Positions 17,987 through 26,313 of a DNA stretch of 64,000 nt are shown here, piece by piece. The notes under the pieces are model-generated. The model was not told the origin of the DNA and ran no database searches. It saw nothing but the letters and a program-made list of their open reading frames with translations. Both the position numbers and the translations under genes were made by a program. This stretch comes from Pontibacter indicus. Lineage in GTDB: Bacteria; Bacteroidota; Bacteroidia; Cytophagales; Hymenobacteraceae. The stretch is taken from contig NZ_FTPP01000001.1 in assembly GCF_900156345.1 (NCBI RefSeq), positions 1,736,001-1,800,000 on the forward strand, written 5' to 3'. Numbering within the stretch: position 1 is the stretch's first letter; each line of letters starts with the position of its first letter.

Positions 17987-18214
17987 ATGAAACTATCAAA
18001 AATATACGACCCGCGGGAGATGAACTCCTACCAGTTTGTGGCCATGACGGGTCTGGTGATGACCATTCTGGCGAACGTGATTCTCCTGTTCATCGGTAAA
18101 ACGGTGGAGAACTTCAATGCGCTCTACCTGTGCTGGTTCGTTTTCTTTGGGTTAGGCACCATCGCCAATTTCAACAGCAAACCCGACGACCACGACCATC
18201 ACCACCATCATTAA
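17987..18214 (+). CDS. Small two-helix membrane protein with natural His-rich tail
   Basis: The 75-residue protein starts MKLSKIYDPREMN; an in-frame ATG 60 bases upstream adds a non-conserved-looking leader and I rejected it. Two transmembrane helices span about residues 16-36 and 44-60. The C-terminus is DDHDHHHHH, a naturally occurring histidine tract that could bind metal ions. I do not recognise the family. Its position between unrelated genes gives no functional hint. Confidence 0.6.
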   Translation: MKLSKIYDPREMNSYQFVAMTGLVMTILANVILLFIGKTVENFNALYLCWFVFFGLGTIANFNSKPDDHDHHHHH

Positions 18215-18298
18215 TCCCACCCATCAGGTGTAGCGCACTGTTTTATTAAAATCCAGCAGCCACCCTGGCATATGTAATTGGCCTGCATCAGGTATAAC

Positions 18299-19294
18299 TT
18301 ATTGCTTCAGAAACTCCAGCAGGGCTTTGTGAAACTGGTCCGGCGCTTCGATGTGCGGAATATGCCCTACGCCGGTTAACTCCACCAATTTTGCGTTAGG
18401 TATAGCACCTGCCGTCTGCTGACCCAACAGCGGGTATTGCCCGTATTTTTTCCTTTCCTCCTCACTTTTAATGTAAGCCTTGCCCACCACCGTGCGGTCC
18501 TCCAGCCCGATGACCAGCAAGGCAGGCATCTTCAGGTCGCTGAACTCATACACCACCGGCTGTTCATAGATCATGGCATAGGTATACGCCGACACGCGTG
18601 CCACCAGCGGGTAATCGGGACTGCGGAGTTGCGCGGCAGGTATACGCACCCACTCGTCGTAGGCAGGCTTCCATGAGGTATAGTAGGTCTTGTGATAGTC
18701 CCGGATGCCGGTCTCGGTTCGCTTCAGCTCTTCCTGGTACAGCTCCTCCAGGCTCTTGTAGGGCACGATGCGGCGGTAGTCCTCCAGCCCGATCGGGTTT
18801 TCGAGTACCAGTTTGGTAGTGGTTTCCGGGTACATGAGGGCAAAGCGCGTGGCCAGCATCCCGCCCATGGAATGCCCCACCACCACGGCCTGGTTTATTT
18901 TGAGATGCTCCAGCAAGTTCCGCGTGTGCTGCGCCAGCTGATGGAAGCTGTAATGTACTTCCGCCTTGTCCGACTTGCCAAAGCCCAACTGATCGGGCAC
19001 CACCACCCGGTAGCCTTGCCCTGCCAGAAAGTTGATCGTCTGCTGCCAGTAAGCTCCCAGAAAGTTTTTCCCGTGCAGCAGTACCACCGTTTGCGGATTC
19101 TTGAAAGTAGCAGGCGGCGACACATCCATGTAGGCCATTTTGTATTGCTGCCCCTCCTGCTCCACCTCCAGGTAGTTTACCGGGTAGCGGTAGGCATAGT
19201 CGCTCAGCGTGGCGTTGTAAACCCGCTGCGACTGTGCTGTGGCAGGAATCTCAAAAAGCAACAGAATCAGAAGGGGGTAGAGGAGTCTTTTCAT
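18299..19294 (-). CDS. Secreted alpha/beta-hydrolase
   Basis: Using Met at 19294 gives 331 residues with a signal peptide (MKRLLYPLLILLLFEIPATAQ); the longer frame starting at 19375 places a hydrophilic stretch before it and is unlikely. The fold signature is clear: HGKNF oxyanion region, nucleophile elbow GHSMGG, catalytic Asp in GLEDRT and His in GVGHIPHIEAP near the C-terminus. These mark a periplasmic or secreted serine hydrolase/esterase of the alpha/beta superfamily. The substrate is not identifiable. A terminator for the upstream gene lies before its start. Confidence 0.85.
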   Translation of the reverse strand: MKRLLYPLLILLLFEIPATAQSQRVYNATLSDYAYRYPVNYLEVEQEGQQYKMAYMDVSPPATFKNPQTVVLLHGKNFLGAYWQQTINFLAGQGYRVVVPDQLGFGKSDKAEVHYSFHQLAQHTRNLLEHLKINQAVVVGHSMGGMLATRFALMYPETTTKLVLENPIGLEDYRRIVPYKSLEELYQEELKRTETGIRDYHKTYYTSWKPAYDEWVRIPAAQLRSPDYPLVARVSAYTYAMIYEQPVVYEFSDLKMPALLVIGLEDRTVVGKAYIKSEEERKKYGQYPLLGQQTAGAIPNAKLVELTGVGHIPHIEAPDQFHKALLEFLKQ

Positions 19295-19354
19295 TGGTTC
19301 AGGTATAGGTGCTGCTCTTTTTACTTGCAGCGGGCACGAAGAGTTATGATGCAG

Positions 19355-19384
19355 AAAGCCCGGCGCTGCAGGCACCGGGCTTTT
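19355..19384 (-). terminator. Terminator downstream of the T9SS cargo gene
   Basis: AAAGCCCGG pairs with CCGGGCTTT around an 11-nt loop between the minus-strand T9SS cargo gene and the hydrolase gene. The U-tract on the minus strand is short. Confidence 0.55.
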
Positions 19385-19423
19385 CTTTACTGAACCATAT
19401 TATTTAAACGCAAACCTGCTGAT

Positions 19424-20518
19424 TTATTGTACCAGTATCTTTTTGGTGTGATAGCGGTTTCCCTGCGCTACTTGCAGGAAGTAAAGGCCACGGCCAAAAG
19501 GCGACAGGTCGATGTTGCGTTCATAGCTACCCGATAGGTCCTCAACGGTGTCCACAAACACTTCCTGGCCCTTGTCATCCATCACGCGCACTACCGTGGT
19601 GCCTTTGTTCTTAAGTGAAAAATTCAGTTTGAAGCGTCCATTGTTCGGGTTCGGATGGAAATTGATCTCTTCCATTTTCAGCTCCTCGCGGGACTTCATT
19701 TCAACAGGAGCGCCGGTAGCCTTTAGCTGTTCTTTGTCGGCCTTTGTGATCTCCTCCACTTTCACTTTGCGTGCGATAAAGATGGCGCGGCCTCTTTTCC
19801 CTTCCCCGAAATTAAAATCAGTGTGGGGTATTTCTTCTTCCCGGCCATCTTCGTGTATGCGGTATACCTTCTTGTCGCCGTCTTTTACGATGACTTTAAA
19901 GTTCATCTGCTCGTGCAGCCTCATCAGCGAGTCCATGCGCTCGTGGCTGGGCATCGCTTTCACGATGATGCGCTCGATTTCTTTCGGGTTGATGGAGAAG
20001 GCCTTGCCAGGTTCGCCAAGATGGACAATGGAAGAATCGACGAGGGTGCGCACAAACACCCGTGGTCCCTCGCCTATCAGCAGCGAGTCACCCTGCACTA
20101 TTTTGAAGCGCTTCACCATATCTTTGCTCAGGCTATCGGCCTGAATGCTGAGCACACGCACTTCTTTCATGGCCCGCCTCATCGCGCTGTCGGCCTTCAG
20201 GCTGTGCACTCCTGCCTTGAGCGCCGCCTCTCCTTCTTTGCTAAAGGTATAGGCCCTTATTTTCCCATCCAGCAGGCGCATGTGGCCCGTGTCCAGCCTG
20301 GCGGCTTTCAGGGCTTTGGCAATGGCCTCTTCTGTTTCGGCCGAGAAAGTGGTATCAACCACCACCGTCTTGCCATCCACGGTGCGCACCATCTTGATGT
20401 GGGCTTTGTGCTTTTGCTTGCCTGATTCCTGCGCCAGGGCACCGTACAGGGGGAGAAGCCCCATCAGCAAGGCCAGGGCCAGTCGGAGCAAGGTTTGAAG
20501 ATTGATGAAGAGGTTCAT
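19424..20518 (-). CDS. Secreted protein with T9SS type A sorting domain
   Basis: The 364 residues start with a long hydrophobic signal peptide ending near GALAQ. The central part is charged, Lys/Glu-rich and of no recognised family. The final ~75 residues (NFHPNPNNGRFKLNFSL ... GRGLYFLQV ... KKILVQ) are the Por secretion system C-terminal (type A) domain, which routes the protein through T9SS. Start at 20518 is supported by a TACATTTG -7 box 36 bases upstream. It is divergent from a sensor kinase whose gene begins 142 bases away, so the two may share regulation. Function beyond secretion is unknown. Confidence 0.8.
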   Translation of the reverse strand: MNLFINLQTLLRLALALLMGLLPLYGALAQESGKQKHKAHIKMVRTVDGKTVVVDTTFSAETEEAIAKALKAARLDTGHMRLLDGKIRAYTFSKEGEAALKAGVHSLKADSAMRRAMKEVRVLSIQADSLSKDMVKRFKIVQGDSLLIGEGPRVFVRTLVDSSIVHLGEPGKAFSINPKEIERIIVKAMPSHERMDSLMRLHEQMNFKVIVKDGDKKVYRIHEDGREEEIPHTDFNFGEGKRGRAIFIARKVKVEEITKADKEQLKATGAPVEMKSREELKMEEINFHPNPNNGRFKLNFSLKNKGTTVVRVMDDKGQEVFVDTVEDLSGSYERNIDLSPFGRGLYFLQVAQGNRYHTKKILVQ

Positions 20519-20553
20519 AGTGATAAGGTATAGAGGTTAGAGGATCGTTTCTA

Positions 20554-20581
20554 CAAATGTACGCTATCGCAGAGGCCCCAA
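20554..20581 (-). promoter_or_regulatory. Probable promoter of the T9SS type A cargo gene
   Basis: On the minus strand TACATTTG (20561-20554) matches TAnnTTTG; TTG (20581-20579) lies 17 bases upstream. Confidence 0.45.
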
Positions 20582-20659
20582 GCGTTAAAGCCAGGTTAAA
20601 GTCTGTTAAGGAAAAGTTAAAGTAATGGACATGCCCGGCGAATTACGTAAATTTGTTAT

Positions 20660-22831
20660 GTGAGCAAGCTGACTATCATAGGTGTTATCGTGCTGATGAG
20701 CATATCGTTACTCGGTATGGTCGGACTTCAGCTGTATTGGATTTCTGATGCCATACAGGTGAAGCAGGAGCAGTTTGACCGCAGCGTGCACGAGGCCCTG
20801 GCCCGCGTGGTCGAAAAGCTGGAGACGCAGGAGGCCGTATCGGCCGTGGCCAACGGCATGGCCACGCTGCAGCAGCCCTCACCTGAGCCCGAACACGTTG
20901 AGGAACTGCAGCCCCCTGCTGCCATGTCTTTTACCAGCAACACCCAACCGGCGGCAAAGGAACAAGCCCGCGCCAGCAACCCTCCTGCCCCCCAGGCTCC
21001 ACCAGCTCCACCAGGTATAGCTATTACAGAAAGACAGTTAGAAAGGCCTTCACTTTCCCGAACTCCAAAAGGACACGCCTTCCTGAATCCCGGGCTTCAA
21101 AATTTTCAGGTGGAGTTCCATGCCCTGGACTCTGCCATGCAGCACTTAATTGCCACAGGCGTACGGATGCCCGCGCTACCGGCTGAACACATCCGATACA
21201 TGGCGGCCTGGCAGGCGCAGGCTGACTCTATGCAGGCCCGTGCGCAACGCATGAGCCAAAACAACACGTTCCGCATTCACCGCCTCCCGGAGAGCACCGT
21301 CAGGTATAGCCGACAAGTAAACGGCCGCAGCCTGCACTTTTCAGTGGACACGCTGCAGTACATCGCCCTGCACTTGGATAGCCTGCGTCGCAGCAATTTC
21401 ATAGACCGGGCCATCAGTGCCGCTGAAATCGCCTCCATCAACGTGCTTCAAGACAGCGTTTTCATTTACAAGAAAGCGAACGCAACCCGCAAAAACCTTT
21501 CAGAGGCGATGGCGGCAGAACCTGTGACGGTGGTGGCTGGCAGTAAATTTTCTGTACGGAGCATAAAACGGCCGGAAGAGCCAAGGTCGCCACAGCACAC
21601 ACCGCCAACAGCTACAGTACAAAAAGCCAGTACATCGTCCCTTGCTATACCTGAAAAAGCCGAAAAGCGCAGCGTCGCACAAGTGGCAGCAGCCAGCACC
21701 CCGGACCCTGCCAAGATAGAGGCGAAGAAGGAAAAACTGAACCATGTGGTGGAAAAGATGGTGGTGGAGTATGTGGCCAAGGATCTTCCTTTAGAGCAGC
21801 GACTCAACCTGGAGGAAATAAAGCCCTTGCTGCAAGGCGAGCTGCAGGACAGAGGCATTTGCCTGGACTTTGGTTACTGGGTGCTTTCGAATCAGCAGGA
21901 CACCATTGCAGCAGCCCACTTGGCAACCAACAGCACCCGCAATTTTGCCACCTACAAAGCCAGCCTGTTCCCCAACGATATTTTCGACAAGTCCGATTAC
22001 CTGGCTGTGTATTTCCCTGACAGCCGGGCCTATGCCATCCAATCGCTGTGGATGATGCTGGCCTTTTCGGCGCTCTTCACCCTGATCATGGTCGCCACCT
22101 TTGGCACGACGATCCACATTATATTCCGGCAGAAGAAGCTCTCCGACATGAAGAACGACTTCATCAACAACATGACGCACGAGTTCAAGACGCCGATCGC
22201 GACCATTTCGCTTGCCACCGACGCCATCTCCAACCCCAAGGTATACGCCCGCCCGGAAAAGGTGCAGTACTACACAGGCATCATCCGGCAGGAAAACAAA
22301 CGCATGAACGCACAGGTAGAAAATGTGCTGCAGATAGCCCGCCTCGAAAAGGACGACTACCAGATGAACCTGACCCGCACCGACCTGCATGCCCTGGTGT
22401 GCAAGGCCGTTGAGAGCGTATACCTGCAGGTGGCGGAGAGAGAGGGCACTATCACGACCGATTTGCATGCCACAGCCCCCGACCTCGAACTGGACGAAGT
22501 GCACTTTTACAATGTGATCTGCAACCTGCTGGACAATGCGAACAAATATTCCCCGGACCGCCCGGTTATTCGCATACAAACGTACAACACGGCGGGCGGC
22601 ATCGTGTTGGCAGTGGAGGACAAAGGGATGGGCATGACGCGCGATGCACAGTTGCGCGTGTTCGATAAATTTTACCGGGTGCCGACAGGCAACCTGCACA
22701 ATGTGAAGGGTTTCGGCCTGGGCCTCAGCTACGTGAAAGCCATCGTAAAAGCCCACGATGGAACCATTAAACTGCAGAGCGAACCGGGCAAGGGCAGTCG
22801 ATTCGAGATTCTTTTACCGGCCCGCGCCTAA
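20660..22831 (+). CDS. Envelope sensor histidine kinase with large extracytoplasmic domain
   Basis: GTG at 20660 gives 723 residues: helix 1 at about 5-27, an unusually long extracytoplasmic region (about 28-460), helix 2 at about 461-485, then HisKA (MKNDFINNMTHEFKTPIA, His507) and HATPase (NVICNLLDNANKYS, DKGMGM, KGFGLGLSYV). No HAMP or PAS domain is present. The sensor region contains Pro/Ala-rich low-complexity segments (about 75-125 and 280-350) and no domain I recognise. TAAATTTG ends 4 bases before the GTG, so the transcript would be nearly leaderless if that box is used; a later start at Met13 (20696) would cut helix 1 and is less likely. The OmpR-type regulator follows after 76 bases. 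Confidence 0.85.
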   Translation: MSKLTIIGVIVLMSISLLGMVGLQLYWISDAIQVKQEQFDRSVHEALARVVEKLETQEAVSAVANGMATLQQPSPEPEHVEELQPPAAMSFTSNTQPAAKEQARASNPPAPQAPPAPPGIAITERQLERPSLSRTPKGHAFLNPGLQNFQVEFHALDSAMQHLIATGVRMPALPAEHIRYMAAWQAQADSMQARAQRMSQNNTFRIHRLPESTVRYSRQVNGRSLHFSVDTLQYIALHLDSLRRSNFIDRAISAAEIASINVLQDSVFIYKKANATRKNLSEAMAAEPVTVVAGSKFSVRSIKRPEEPRSPQHTPPTATVQKASTSSLAIPEKAEKRSVAQVAAASTPDPAKIEAKKEKLNHVVEKMVVEYVAKDLPLEQRLNLEEIKPLLQGELQDRGICLDFGYWVLSNQQDTIAAAHLATNSTRNFATYKASLFPNDIFDKSDYLAVYFPDSRAYAIQSLWMMLAFSALFTLIMVATFGTTIHIIFRQKKLSDMKNDFINNMTHEFKTPIATISLATDAISNPKVYARPEKVQYYTGIIRQENKRMNAQVENVLQIARLEKDDYQMNLTRTDLHALVCKAVESVYLQVAEREGTITTDLHATAPDLELDEVHFYNVICNLLDNANKYSPDRPVIRIQTYNTAGGIVLAVEDKGMGMTRDAQLRVFDKFYRVPTGNLHNVKGFGLGLSYVKAIVKAHDGTIKLQSEPGKGSRFEILLPARA

Positions 22832-22907
22832 TTGCGCCCCGCCATGCAACCCAAGTGCCTCACCCGGCATCTTTAACCAAAAGGCTATACCTAAAATCCG
22901 TCACCAC

Positions 22908-23624
22908 ATGAGCGACAAAGGACTGAACATACTGCTTGCCGAAGACGACCCCAATTTCGGAATCGTGCTGAAAGACTATTTGGAGCTGCATGACTACGAG
23001 GTGACGCTCTGCCCCGACGGCTGCCAGGCGATTACGGCTTTCCGGAAACAGGATTTTGACCTGTGCATCCTCGATGTGATGATGCCGCAAAAGGACGGTT
23101 TCACGCTGGCCCGCGAAATCAAGAAGCTGCAGCCTGAGATGCCCCTGATTTTCCTGACGGCCAAAGCCATGCGCGAGGACATGCTGGAAGGCTTTAAGAT
23201 CGGCGCTGACGACTACATCACCAAGCCCTTCGACTCGGAGGTGCTGCTTTACAAGATAAAGGCGATCATGCACCGCAAAGGCGGCAACGCAGCCGCGGAA
23301 AAGCCGGAAGTGACTGAGTATAACATCGGGCAGTATCGCTTTCAGTACAAGCTGCGCCTGCTGCACTACAATGGCGACATCCAGAAGCTCTCGCCGAAGG
23401 AGGCCGACCTGCTGCGCCTGCTCTGCCAGCACCTGAACGATGTGATGCCGCGCGAGGAGGCGCTGCTGCGCATCTGGCACGAAGACAGTTACTTTACAGG
23501 CCGCAGCATGGACGTCTACATCGCCAAACTCCGCAAATACCTGCGCCACGACCCTGCAGTCGAGATCATCAACATACACGGGCAAGGCTACCGGCTGTGT
23601 GCCCACAACGGCGTCATGCTCTGA
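22908..23624 (+). CDS. OmpR-family response regulator
   Basis: Met at 22908 (MSDKGLN) gives 238 residues; the longer frame beginning at 22758 overlaps the kinase gene and lacks domain character. The receiver has LLAEDDPNFG, phospho-acceptor Asp56 in LDVMMPQKDG, LTAKA and ITKPF. A winged-helix Trans_reg_C domain follows (about 135-235, ending IINIHGQGYRL). It is the cognate DNA-binding partner of the kinase just upstream. The 76-base gap contains a CTATACCT octamer. Confidence 0.9.
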   Translation: MSDKGLNILLAEDDPNFGIVLKDYLELHDYEVTLCPDGCQAITAFRKQDFDLCILDVMMPQKDGFTLAREIKKLQPEMPLIFLTAKAMREDMLEGFKIGADDYITKPFDSEVLLYKIKAIMHRKGGNAAAEKPEVTEYNIGQYRFQYKLRLLHYNGDIQKLSPKEADLLRLLCQHLNDVMPREEALLRIWHEDSYFTGRSMDVYIAKLRKYLRHDPAVEIINIHGQGYRLCAHNGVML

Positions 23625-23630
23625 AACGAA

Positions 23631-23659
23631 ACAGGCCGCTACCAAAAGTAGCGGCCTGT
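23631..23659 (+). terminator. Terminator of the kinase/regulator operon
   Basis: A 12-bp perfect stem (ACAGGCCGCTAC with GTAGCGGCCTGT) and CAAAA loop, 6 bases after the regulator stop. Confidence 0.75.
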
Positions 23660-23700
23660 GTGCTTCACCAAAACACTATTACAAACTTTAAACTCTTTTC

Positions 23701-24381
23701 TTAGAAGGTAAATCCTACAGAGGCCTTGATCACCCGGTTGAAGGTGTCGAAGTTGCGGTTGGCATCTACGGTGGTCAGGCCGTAGTCGTAGCCGGCGCTT
23801 ACGTTAAAGCCACTGGCAAAACGATAGCCTATACCTCCGGTGGCCGCCACATCCAGTTCGCGGAAGCCATTGTTCACGTCCCACTCGCGGTTCAGGGCGT
23901 TGAAGCCCAGGGCTCCTGCCTGTACCTGTACCTTGTTGGAGAGCAGGTATGAGAACTGAGGACCTGCAAAAATATGGAAGCCGTCGCCTATAAAGATCTT
24001 CGCCAGAATCGGCATGTCAAGGTACTCTGCCTTGTTGGTGACTGTCACGCCGGCGTTGAGAAAGTCAAATTGCTCCATCGGGATCTTGCCTGTCAGGCGC
24101 ATCCCTTTCTGAGAGTACAACAGGCCCGGCTCAATCTCGAAGCCCGGGAGTACAGGTATAGACACCACCCCGCCCACATGGAAACCCTCGCGCATCTTGC
24201 GGTTCAGAGAGCCATTGGTCATATCCATTAAATCCTGGGCACTGTTGATGGTTTGCCCCTGCCATTCGGCCATGTTCACACCCGCTTTAATACCGATGCG
24301 CACGGGACTTTTTTGCTGCGCACTTGCCTGAGTTACCGCCATTCCCAGAACGACGGCCAGTAGTAGAAATACCTTTTTCAT
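23701..24381 (-). CDS. PorT-family outer-membrane beta-barrel protein
   Basis: The 226-residue protein has a signal peptide (MKKVFLLLAVVLGMAVTQASAQ) and the alternating strand pattern of the outer membrane beta-barrel domain. The markers are GIKAGVNMAEW, IEPGLLYSQKGM, EYLDMPILAKI and a terminal aromatic strand ending VGFTF. Proteins of this type are abundant in Bacteroidota; a specific T9SS role is not implied by family membership alone. A window-wide motif copy lies at about 24154 within a Pro-Val-Leu segment. It stands alone with its own upstream AT-rich leader. Confidence 0.8.
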   Translation of the reverse strand: MKKVFLLLAVVLGMAVTQASAQQKSPVRIGIKAGVNMAEWQGQTINSAQDLMDMTNGSLNRKMREGFHVGGVVSIPVLPGFEIEPGLLYSQKGMRLTGKIPMEQFDFLNAGVTVTNKAEYLDMPILAKIFIGDGFHIFAGPQFSYLLSNKVQVQAGALGFNALNREWDVNNGFRELDVAATGGIGYRFASGFNVSAGYDYGLTTVDANRNFDTFNRVIKASVGFTF

Positions 24382-24590
24382 CTCACCTATCCTTAAATAT
24401 TGAAAACTAAAACTCTAAGCTGCGCTGCTTGATGGGTGAAATGAAAGAACCGTGCCAAATTATGATCGAGAATATCTAAAAAAGTTCACGCTTAGGTACA
24501 AATAATTAATAATCAATATTTTATACCTGTAAAATATTTTATAAAGGCTGAAATTGCCACAAAATAAAGCTCGCTAATTCATGTTTCTTA

Positions 24591-24622
24591 TTTGCCCATA
24601 GGCATCCTTGCGCCTACCTTTG
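24591..24622 (+). promoter_or_regulatory. Promoter of the nucleoid-associated protein gene
   Basis: TTTG (24591-24594), a 20-base spacer and TACCTTTG (24615-24622) give a textbook Bacteroidota promoter. The ATG is 43 bases downstream and two tandem AGGTATA cores (about 24648-24661) fill the leader. Confidence 0.6.
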
Positions 24623-24665
24623 CAGCCCCTGGCCCGCAACTGGGTCAGGTATAAGGTATAGCCAG

Positions 24666-25715
24666 ATGAACGACAAAAGACAGGTACGGCTGAACAGGCT
24701 GGCCGTGCACCGGGTAGGCAACAAGGCGAAGGAAGAAGGCGTGATCGCGTCGAAAGAACTGGTCGACTTGCGCGACGAACAGCTGATGGATTTGCTGACG
24801 AATTATTTCCTGGCCCCCTTTAAGCAGGAGGAGTTCTTCCGCTTCCACCATACCTCCGACCTCGCCCTGAACGAGATGTTCGCTTACGCGGCGCTGATGT
24901 TTACAGAGCCCCAGAAATTTCTGGAGTACTCCGTGCACGTGCTCAACCACTTGTATGAACAGTCGGACCACCCCAAAGTGAAGAGCGGCGAACTGTACGT
25001 GGTGCATTTGTCGGGCTGCCTGATGGAGGACGACATTGTGGATGCGATCGGTATTTTCAAGTCTGAGAACAAGGACACGTTCCTGACCTTTCAGGAAGAG
25101 GACGACGACCTGAGCATGAACTACCACTTTGGGGTGAACATCAAGAGCGTGGACAAAGGTTGCCTGATCTTCAACACCGAGGCTGAAGACGGTTTCCGGG
25201 TGAAGCTAGTGGACGCCAACAGCACCGACGCCGTGTTCTGGAAAGAGGATTTCCTGCACGTGACCGAGCTGAAGGACACCAACTTCAACACCAAGACGGC
25301 CCTCAACCTCTGCAAGGATTTCTCGGAAGAAGTGTTCGCCCAAACCGACAGCAAAAAAGCGCAAGTGGACTTCATCAGCCGCTCCGTGGACTACTTTTCT
25401 AAAAGCGAAACTTTTGACCTGGAAGAATTCACCAGCAGCGTGATCGACGAGCCGGAGACGGCCGAGCGCTTTAAGAACTATACCCAGGCCTTTGCCGAGG
25501 AGCGCGACATCGAGGGCTTCACGGATTTTGCCATCAACAAAAACACGGTGAAGAACATGAAGCGTAAGTTCCGCAACTTCATCAAGCTCGACACCCAGAT
25601 CGAGATCAAGTTCAGTGGGTATAACCCGGAGCAGAGCGAGCAATACGTGGAGCGTGGCTTCGACCAGGAGCGCGGCATGCACTTCTATAAGGTATACTTC
25701 CACTCGGAGTCGTAG
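24666..25715 (+). CDS. Nucleoid-associated protein (NdpA/YejK family)
   Basis: The 349-residue protein matches the 37-kDa nucleoid-associated family in length and layout: HRVGNKAKEEG near the N-terminus, a LxxLLTNYFLAPFK segment, LNEMFAYAALMF, the central HFGVNIKSVDKGCLIFN region and a C-terminal KFRNFIKLDTQIEIKFSG. Members bind DNA and associate with the nucleoid; the mechanism is poorly known. The promoter is well formed. It is followed by an inverted octamer pair and then a secreted small-protein gene. Given the window-wide octamer, a DNA-binding nucleoid protein would be one candidate reader, but nothing in the sequence links them. Confidence 0.8.
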   Translation: MNDKRQVRLNRLAVHRVGNKAKEEGVIASKELVDLRDEQLMDLLTNYFLAPFKQEEFFRFHHTSDLALNEMFAYAALMFTEPQKFLEYSVHVLNHLYEQSDHPKVKSGELYVVHLSGCLMEDDIVDAIGIFKSENKDTFLTFQEEDDDLSMNYHFGVNIKSVDKGCLIFNTEAEDGFRVKLVDANSTDAVFWKEDFLHVTELKDTNFNTKTALNLCKDFSEEVFAQTDSKKAQVDFISRSVDYFSKSETFDLEEFTSSVIDEPETAERFKNYTQAFAEERDIEGFTDFAINKNTVKNMKRKFRNFIKLDTQIEIKFSGYNPEQSEQYVERGFDQERGMHFYKVYFHSES

Positions 25716-25728
25716 CGTTAGCTAGCTG

Positions 25729-25747
25729 AGGTATAGAAACTATACCT
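25729..25747. repeat. Inverted pair of the AGGTATAG octamer
   Basis: AGGTATAG-AAA-CTATACCT, a perfect 8-bp stem with a 3-nt loop, 13 bases after the nucleoid-protein stop. It could act as a weak terminator. Confidence 0.75.
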
Positions 25748-25824
25748 GACCCGGCCATGTTGCAGAAAGACCGGAACAGTATTTGATAGAGAAGAAAGCA
25801 CCGATGATAAGCTTTAAAAGAGAT

Positions 25825-26259
25825 ATGAAAAAATCAGTTCTTGCCGCCTTACTTTTTGCCTTTGCCACCACCGCAGCGTTGGCACAAGCACCCGCTCAAA
25901 AGGCCCGTACCACGCAAAGTGCCCCGCCTACCGTAGAGCAGCGTGCTGACGAGATAACGGCCGGCATGGTGAAGAACCTGCGCCTGAGCCCGAAGCAGGC
26001 CGCTGAGTTGAAAGAAGTGAACCGCAGCAGCATGAAGTTTGCCGAGGAGGCCCGCAAAAAGCACCGCGACAACCCGCCTAAACTAGCTCAGCAGATGGAC
26101 ATGATCAGCCAGACAAGGCTTTCGCAGATCAAGGACATCCTGACCGAGCAACAGTTTGCCCAATACCAGTCCCGTCGCGAAGAGAAGATGGGGGTGCCGC
26201 GCGAAGCCAGAAGCAACCCAGCCCAGAGTCAGTCCCAACAATACGATAACAACTACTAG
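25825..26259 (+). CDS. Small periplasmic helical protein, Spy/LTxxQ-like
   Basis: Met at 25825 gives 144 residues with a signal peptide (MKKSVLAALLFAFATTAALAQ); the upstream start at 25783 adds 14 polar residues ahead of it. The mature part is helical and charged, containing MVKNLRLSPKQ and KDILTEQQFAQYQ, the type of LTxxQ-like repeats seen in Spy/CpxP periplasmic chaperones. The C-terminus is Gln/Asn-rich. Membership of that family is suggested by pattern only. A terminator lies 25 bases after the stop. Confidence 0.6.
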   Translation: MKKSVLAALLFAFATTAALAQAPAQKARTTQSAPPTVEQRADEITAGMVKNLRLSPKQAAELKEVNRSSMKFAEEARKKHRDNPPKLAQQMDMISQTRLSQIKDILTEQQFAQYQSRREEKMGVPREARSNPAQSQSQQYDNNY

Positions 26260-26284
26260 GCAATAGAAGAGAGAATAAAATCAG

Positions 26285-26310
26285 AAAAGCATGGTAGTCG
26301 CCATGCTTTT
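26285..26310. terminator. Bidirectional terminator between convergent genes
   Basis: AAAAGCATGG pairs with CCATGCTTTT around a 6-nt loop; T-run on both strands. Confidence 0.85.
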
Positions 26311-26313
26311 TCG

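Noticed and set aside
21791..23645. Long minus-strand frames of 321 and 261 codons opposite the kinase and regulator
   Set aside because: Both lie antisense to strongly motif-supported genes; no family features are visible.
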